From positions 1,302,001-1,366,000 of the forward strand of contig JAEVLN010000013.1 in assembly GCA_018350325.1 (NCBI GenBank): DNA of 64,000 bases. The letters are read 5' to 3'. Below the pieces are notes generated by a model. That model was not told where the DNA came from and ran no database searches. It saw nothing but the letters and a program-made list of their open reading frames with translations. Numbering within the stretch: the stretch's first letter is position 1; each line of letters starts with the position of its first letter. The position numbers were made by a program, and so were the translations under genes. The stretch comes from Globodera rostochiensis. Taxonomy: Eukaryota; Nematoda; Chromadorea; Rhabditida; Heteroderidae. Positions 58,723-64,000 of the stretch are shown here, in pieces.

Positions 58723-59224
58723 TAAATTTAATATAAAAGTTAGAAAAGTTATGAATGTCAAAATATGAATAAAATTGAAGAATAGTTTTTGCAGGGGAGG
58801 CAAAACGTAACATTTTTGCTGGGGTGGCAAAATGTAATGGTGGCAAAATGTAAGGTGGCAAAACGTAGTGTAACCATAAAAATCGACTTTGTTCAATTTT
58901 CAAATAATGCATCCCTGAAAAATAGAGTTTTTTTTTCTTTTTTAAAAATGGCATCGTGAGTGGCTCATAAAACGATGAAACGAACTGGGACTTTCATAAT
59001 TAAAACCCGGGTTATGGCCTCGTGAAAAACCAGTACGGGCCATTGCCTTTGCATCGCTTTTGGGCCGTTTCGCCTTTTGACGCGAAATGTTTGCTTTGCA
59101 GAGTGAAGCTTAAAATGCCAAACAATAATATCAAAAAAAAGTAGTTTTCAACAATAACAATTGGGAACAGTGAGTGATCGCAAATGATGATCTTTGGGAA
59201 TCTTTTGGATCAACGTGCACAATT

Positions 59225-62200
59225 CTATTTTCTCGGCTTTTTCCCTGTTTTCGTTGCGCTTTTACCTTTCGATGAGCTCGGTCTTTTCGGCCTGACCACC
59301 GAATAAAGACTTCCATCATCGTTTTGCGAATTTCCCTCGCTCCAATCCAAAGAAGGCGTTCCAGGTTGGGATGACACAGAGTTAGTGGATGGATTTAATG
59401 GGGCTGATTGATTGGACGGCTGATTTGAGAATGCTGGGAATAACGTGCCCGACATTGGGGCTTGCTGAAACGGTATCGCGCCACAGTAATTCGACGCTGA
59501 GCCTGTTAAATGGTATTAGATGAGTTTCACAAAACATTGGGAGAGTTATTTTTACTCGAAATCTTTCGAGATTTCATGAAAATATCTCTAATCTCCTTTG
59601 TGTAGTTTAATTTATGGCAGAAAAATCCCAAAAAATCGTTTATTTCCTCTTTTGGTCAAGGCTGAGAATTTCGAATCAGAGCTGATCGAAAAATGGGCTT
59701 TATTTGGTCCCCGGATAATGTAAAATTTATCTAGCCCATTTTCATCGATAGCATCCGGCATGCCGGGCCAAAAAATGTCGGGAATATGGATCCGGTTACA
59801 TCCCTGTCTCTAACTTGTGTAATTCCACGGACCCGGATTATCCATGACGATTTTTTTGTTTCCAAAACATCACCTAAAAATTGAACTGCGAATCGCGAAA
59901 TTGCATCATTTTAGAACTGAATTGAAATTTATGTATTTTAGTGCCTATTTCGGGGAGCTTTTGGTGCCTACAGAAAAGTCCCAAGAAACGTTATAGCCAA
60001 GCCTTATTCCAACATGATATTCATTTTTTCGCTTCGCTTTTACCCCATGCGCTTTTCCATGAGCTCGTATTTTTTGGGTTGACCAGCGACTGAAGACTTC
60101 CCTCATCGTTTTGCAAATTTTCCTCGAACCAATTCGTAGAATCAATTCCAGCTTGGGATGGCACATCTGTGCCGTACATTGGGGGAGCTTGTTGAGACGG
60201 CATCGTGCCACCGTAATGCGACGATAAGCCTGGTGCTTTTGAAAAGTTGGTGCTTTTTCCTTTATTCGATGCGCTTGTCAATGAGCCTGGGTTGCCCGAT
60301 GTAAAGTTGGAAGATTGTTGTGCAATTTGGGGGGCTTGGAGAAACGGCGGTGCGTCAAAAATTAAAGTAATTAGGACAATTAATTCATATAGATTAAAAT
60401 TTCTTTAATTTATGACAGAAAAGTCACAAGAACGTTTTGTTCCTTTTTTGGTCATAATGTTTTTATTAAAATTGACAAATGCATCTTCAATCCAACGAAT
60501 CTCATAAAATGAGTGTATTTAAAAATCCAAATGGAATTCAGGCGGCAAATTTATTAGAGCTGTTCGAGAGTCTCGGTCTCGATTCTCGAGTCGAGAAATT
60601 TCTCGAGTTTTTTGGTCTCGGTCTCGGAAAACGAGACTCGAGAACTGAGACTTTTTAGCACTGTTAAAGATTGGCTTTTTTGGAGAGAATTCATTATAGA
60701 ATTCTGAGCTAAAAGATAGGGTTGGATAATAACGGGTATCCGGAACCGTAATCGGGACCGGTATCCGGGTGTTTTGGGAAAATTATCCGGGACCGGTATC
60801 CGGGTGTCCAGGATCCGGGATACCCGGTATCCGGAGGTTGGATCCGGGCGGGTTAAGCACCCCTAATGGTGGTATTTTTTCGGAGATTTTTTTTGATGGT
60901 GTTAGCGCTAGTAAAATTTTTGAATTTTTGTGACATTTTGCCATTTCCTATTAAAATTAGGTAAATAGAGAGATATTGGCTTCTGTATTTTTTTATAATT
61001 AATTAACAATTTCACAAAACAATTGGCTCTCAACAAAAATTTCTAAAATTTTCTTTAAAAATTATACTTGCGCTAATTTTGAGTTTTTCTAAATTGAAAC
61101 CGCCGACCCCTCCCATTCTTAAAAAGCTTTGAAAAATTGGTATAGTTTTAAAATGTTGGTTGCAAATCTTTTAACAAATTGAGTCAAAAATTGAAAATTT
61201 TCTCGGCGGTGCCTATCAGCACCGCCGACCCTTCCACCCAAAAATAAAGCAATCAAAAAAAAAAACTCGATAGGCAAATACCGATTTTTTATACGCTTTT
61301 TATAACAAAATGTAAAAATTCTAAAAAGTTTAGCAAAAATCTAATTTCGAACTTTCCTTATTATACGTACACAACAAATCGTATGCCTTTTTCTTAATTT
61401 TCATTCAAACCCAAAGAAAAATTAGAAACGGCCCTGATATGTAGCCTTAAAAATTGAAACCAATTTTTTAGTGAATTTTAAAAAAAAATTCGAACTTTCT
61501 CGGTTCTCGAGTCGAGAAACTTCTCGGTTTTTCTGGGTCTTCTCTGGGTCATTTCTCGGTAAATTTAAAGTCTCGAACAGCTCTAAAATTTATGAAATAC
61601 CGGGCTCTTTACCTTTTTTTGATGAGCTAGGATTTCTCGGCGTGATCAACGACTGAAGAGTTTCATCATCGGGTTGATTTGACGGATAATATGACGATGC
61701 TGCTGATGTGTCGTGCATTGACGGCGAAAATTGGGGTTCTTGAGGGGATGCACCAACCAAACTCGACAAAAAACCTCAAAATTTAGGATTACAAATTGAT
61801 CAGAATCAAAGTTTGAATTAAAATTATAGCCAAGCTCAACATGAGAAAAAGTCCTTATAAATTATTAAAAAAAACTTATTGAAAAAAAGGAATTATGGCA
61901 AATTTAGGAAAATGTTTGAATTTTTCGATGCGCTTTTACCCAATGCGCGTTTCCATGAGCTCGGAGGGTTGACCATCGACTGAAGATCTCCATCATTGTT
62001 TTGCGAATTTTCCTCGAACCAATTCGTAGAATCAGTCTCAGCTTGGGATGGCAATGGCACAAATGTTTCGTCCATTGGGGGGGCTTGCTGAGACGGCAAC
62101 GCGCCACCGTAATGCGACGATGCGCCTGGTGCTTTTGAAAAGTTGGTGCTTTTTCCTTTTTTCGATGCGCGTGTCGATGAGCCTGGGTTTCCCGATGTAA

Positions 62201-63824
62201 AGTTGGAGGATTGTTGTGCAATTTGAGTGGGGGGAAACGGCGATGCGTCAAAAAATAAAGTAATTAGGACAATTAATTCATATAGATTAAAATTTTTCCT
62301 AGGTCCGAATAGCCTCGTTGAAACGGCAAAATTTCCGACTAAAAACACGTTTTTCGTCCATAACTCGCCAAAACAAAGCTGCAGAAAAAATGGTAAAAAT
62401 CTTAAAATGCTAGCCCTATTAATCACATCTGATGCTGGCTTAAACTACCTGGATTTTGTTGTGCCTCTTTCTGCAAAGATTGGTTTTTGTTTTTGGATTA
62501 TATTGTAGCAAAAATACCTTCATTTTCCTTAGGTATTCAGCCAGCGTCCTTTCACACATTTTGAACCCTATTTCATCTTCCAACCTTTTTAACAACTTTG
62601 GCAGATTACTTGTTTCTTTATTTTGTTTATACTGTGCAACCAAAGACATAGCTTCAGCATTTGATTTGAATAACTCAAAGCTAATGTTGTTGCGGCTACC
62701 TTCCTGAACCGTGAAAAAAGAGTCAAGATTCGTACTCAAGAACTATTGGTGGGCTTTAGAAGATCGAATTAAGTGTTCCATCGTAAGGATTCGATTCTAC
62801 ACCGAATACTTTTGAGAATTCTTGAATTACACTGGCTTCGATTGGAATTGATGATCCTGGGTTGCCCGATGCTGAGGCCGATGCTTGGAGATTCGGCGCG
62901 CCAATGCCAGCCTTCTGAACCGTGAAAAAAAGTCAAGATTTGTACTCAAGAACTGACTTTTACAAATAAACACTCTTTAGACCGATAAGAGAAATACAAA
63001 AAATTTGTTTTTGGTGAAGTATTATATTGTAGCAACCTTAATTTCCTTTAGGTATCTTATCAGCGTTCTTTTGCTTATTTTTTTGAGTCCTTCTATTTTG
63101 TTCACCTCTGTTAACAACTGTTCGTGAGTACTTATATCTTTATTTTGTTGACCATTATACTGTCCAACCAAATACATAGCAAGATCATTCTTTATGAATT
63201 GATCAAAGTTAGTGTTGCGGCTGCCACCGCCAGCCTCCTCCTAAACCGTGAAAAAAAAAATCAAGATTAGTACTCAAAAAGTGACTTTTAAGTAAAAACC
63301 AGGGGGTGCCATCTGTACTTTTTTAAATATTTGTACTTTATTTGGGGTACAGTTCCTTTTTTGTCCTTTATTTGCGATTTCTGGAGCTTTCTGAAGAATT
63401 TTTGTTTAAATTTTGAATAATCTTTTCAGTCATTTTTCGCATTCTTTTTTGAATTTTCGCTTAAAAATGTCCAAAATGTAATAATATTTCAGAATAATTC
63501 GTAATTTCGATGGCACCCCTGCTTTAAACCGATAAAGAGAACTACAAAAGATATTTTTTGTTTAGCAATATTATAATATAACAAAAATACCTTAATTTGC
63601 TTTACGTAAGTTTTCAGCGTACTTAGGGGTATTCCGTGCCCTGTATTGTTCAACGTTTTTAACCTTTCTAACAACTCTTTCCCTTTTATTTCTTTATTAT
63701 GATACTCGGCAAGCAAAGGCATAACATAAGGATCAGCTTTGAATTCTTCAAAACTAATAACGCAAAACCCACTTTTTAGAAGGCAACACAATGTCAGAGT
63801 TAGTAAATAAAATAATGCACGCAT
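59225..63824 (-). CDS. SPM family secreted protein, three-module member
   Basis: Seven-exon model: 63824-63591 (78 codons), 63240-63037 (68), 62914-62831 (28), 62703-62518 (62), 62470-62449 (KEAQQNP, ends phase 1), 61774-61613 (phase 1 to 1), 59502-59225 (phase 1); 389 residues. Signal peptide MRALFYLLTLTLCCLLKSGFC; module 1 ends TLKTYVKQIK; module 2 begins EEAGGGSRNTNF and ends TLIRYLKEIK; a linker KAGIGAPNLQASASASGNPG; module 3 begins EGSRNNISFELF with AEAMSLVAQYK and ends TLAEYLRKMK. The sixth exon ends SLITPRNPSSSKK like the fourth exon of the neighbour, and the last is the type II end GKSATKTGKKPRK. Two type I 3' exon copies (62254-61893, 60365-60021) lie inside introns and lack usable acceptors, so the model skips them. 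All joints agree in phase. A TTTTTTCAG abuts the ATG. Confidence 0.65.
60021..60365 (-). pseudogene. Type I SPM 3' exon copy inside an intron
   Basis: Encodes the type I core (SNFTSGNPGSLTSASNKGKS, SHYGGTMPSQQAPPMYGTD, DSTNWFEENLQNDEGSL) to a stop at 60021. Where paralogues have TTGAAG/GTTTTGA as acceptor, this copy reads CTTTAATTTTTGA, so no AG is present. It sits in the last intron of the gene at 59225-63824. Confidence 0.6.
60555..60650. repeat. TCTCGAGTC simple repeat
   Basis: GAGTCTCGGTCTCGATTCTCG-type words in the last intron of the SPM gene, continued by a second run at 61495-61585. Confidence 0.55.
60718..60868. repeat. ATCCGG-rich cassette, copy 2
   Basis: Same ends as 18021-18166 (TAGGGTTGGA ... 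GGTTAAGCACCCCTAATG) and an interior of ATCCGGGACCGGTATCCGGG. Confidence 0.6.
61095..61240 (-). repeat. GC-rich near-palindrome element
   Basis: Core GGCGGTGCC-TATC-AGCACCGCC with the TGCAAATCTTTTAACAAATT flank and an ACCGCCGACCCCTCCCATTC distal end. Confidence 0.7.
61893..62254 (-). pseudogene. Type I SPM 3' exon copy without acceptor
   Basis: Type I core (QIAQQSSNFTSGNPGSSTRA, SHYGGALPSQQAPPMDET, DSTNWFEENSQNNDGDL) ending at a stop at 61893. The expected acceptor TTGAAG is CTTTAT here. Other upstream AGs are in the wrong phase or lead to stops, so it is probably skipped. Confidence 0.55.
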
Positions 63825-64000
63825 CTGAAAAAAGTTTTTTGAAAAAGAATTATATCAAATTATATTTTATTTTATTGAGCAAATTTTTTTTTGGAATATA
63901 AAATGCTCTGAACATATGCCAGTCCGCGTTTATTCGGAGAATCACGGGCAAAAACCGGTGCCTCACAGTAGCGATGCTCGAGAGCATCGGTCTCGGGTCT
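63825..64000. other. Upstream region of the rightmost SPM gene
   Basis: Minus-strand leader CAG abuts the ATG, then AT-rich sequence and a GATGCTCGAGAGCATCGGTC palindromic run also seen upstream of the first exons at 5524 and 40064. Nothing else is visible before the window ends. Confidence 0.45.

Larger units (their letters stand above)
55804..59224. other. Intergenic between two minus-strand SPM genes
   Basis: Promoter side of the gene at 55793 (TGTGTTGCACACATTTTGC motif shared with 48915 and 1448), an R1 fragment (56165-56262), an hAT-like element (56263-56963), a degraded palindrome element (57100-57180), the TGCCTATTT repeat (57380-57660), the 57914-58295 foldback, the truncated tRNA-like repeat (58685-58722), and the 3' flank of the next SPM gene. 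A minus-strand frame at 58573-58896 lacks any recognisable feature. Confidence 0.5.

Overview
Kind of organism. The window is eukaryotic nuclear DNA: AT-rich, many short introns, two conserved animal genes broken into 12 and 18 exons, and satellite-rich intergenic DNA. It reads as a nematode. Several genes have a TTTTCAG-type acceptor at or within a few bases of the start codon, as expected for spliced-leader trans-splicing. One gene is a neuropeptide Y/F-type receptor. Two secreted-protein families with signal peptides are amplified here like parasitism genes. Three introns use GC donors, a feature I recall as common in potato cyst nematodes. A plant-parasitic cyst nematode (Globodera/Heterodera-like) is my best inference; the sequence alone does not prove it.

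Layout. 1-7200 and 40000-64000 hold copies of a modular secreted family, called SPM here. An SPM gene has a first exon with a signal peptide and a ~55-residue helical module. That module may be repeated in further exons. Gln/Ser/Gly-rich linker exons follow, then 3' exons ending in Lys-rich, NLS-like tails. Intact-looking members are at 5524-7197 (+), 49426-51522 (+), 53460-55793 (-) and 59225-63824 (-). 41-271 (-) is cut by the window edge, 40064-41346 (+) carries a frameshifted exon, and 2454-3311 (-) and 41645-42170 (+) are broken. 13666-19349 (+) is the receptor and 19661-24683 (-) is a flavin-containing monooxygenase; they converge. A possible secreted repeat protein lies antisense in a receptor intron at 15729-16391. 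27131-29772 (+) and 31356-35330 (+) are tandem paralogues of a second secreted family, each preceded by a related satellite.

Repeats dominate the rest: tandem arrays with units of 24, 27, 32, 40, 45, 51, 68 and ~154 bp; a GC-rich near-palindrome (GGCGGTGCC-GATA-GGCGCCGCC type) in about 18 places; short elements with perfect 8-bp target duplications (hAT-like); a 380-bp foldback; a tRNA-derived repeat; and a ~2.1-kb near-identical segmental duplication next to SPM genes.

How it fits together. SPM exons fall into two phase classes (0-0 and 1-1, joined by 0-1 adapters), so exons can be duplicated, dropped or swapped while keeping frame, and the copies show this happening. The candidate undescribed system is this exon-shuffled, secreted, probably nucleus-directed effector-like family. 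One member ends in an LxLxL (EAR-like) repression motif beside a basic tail. The gene models were assembled by eye from splice signals, phase and paralogue comparison; no search or transcript evidence was available.
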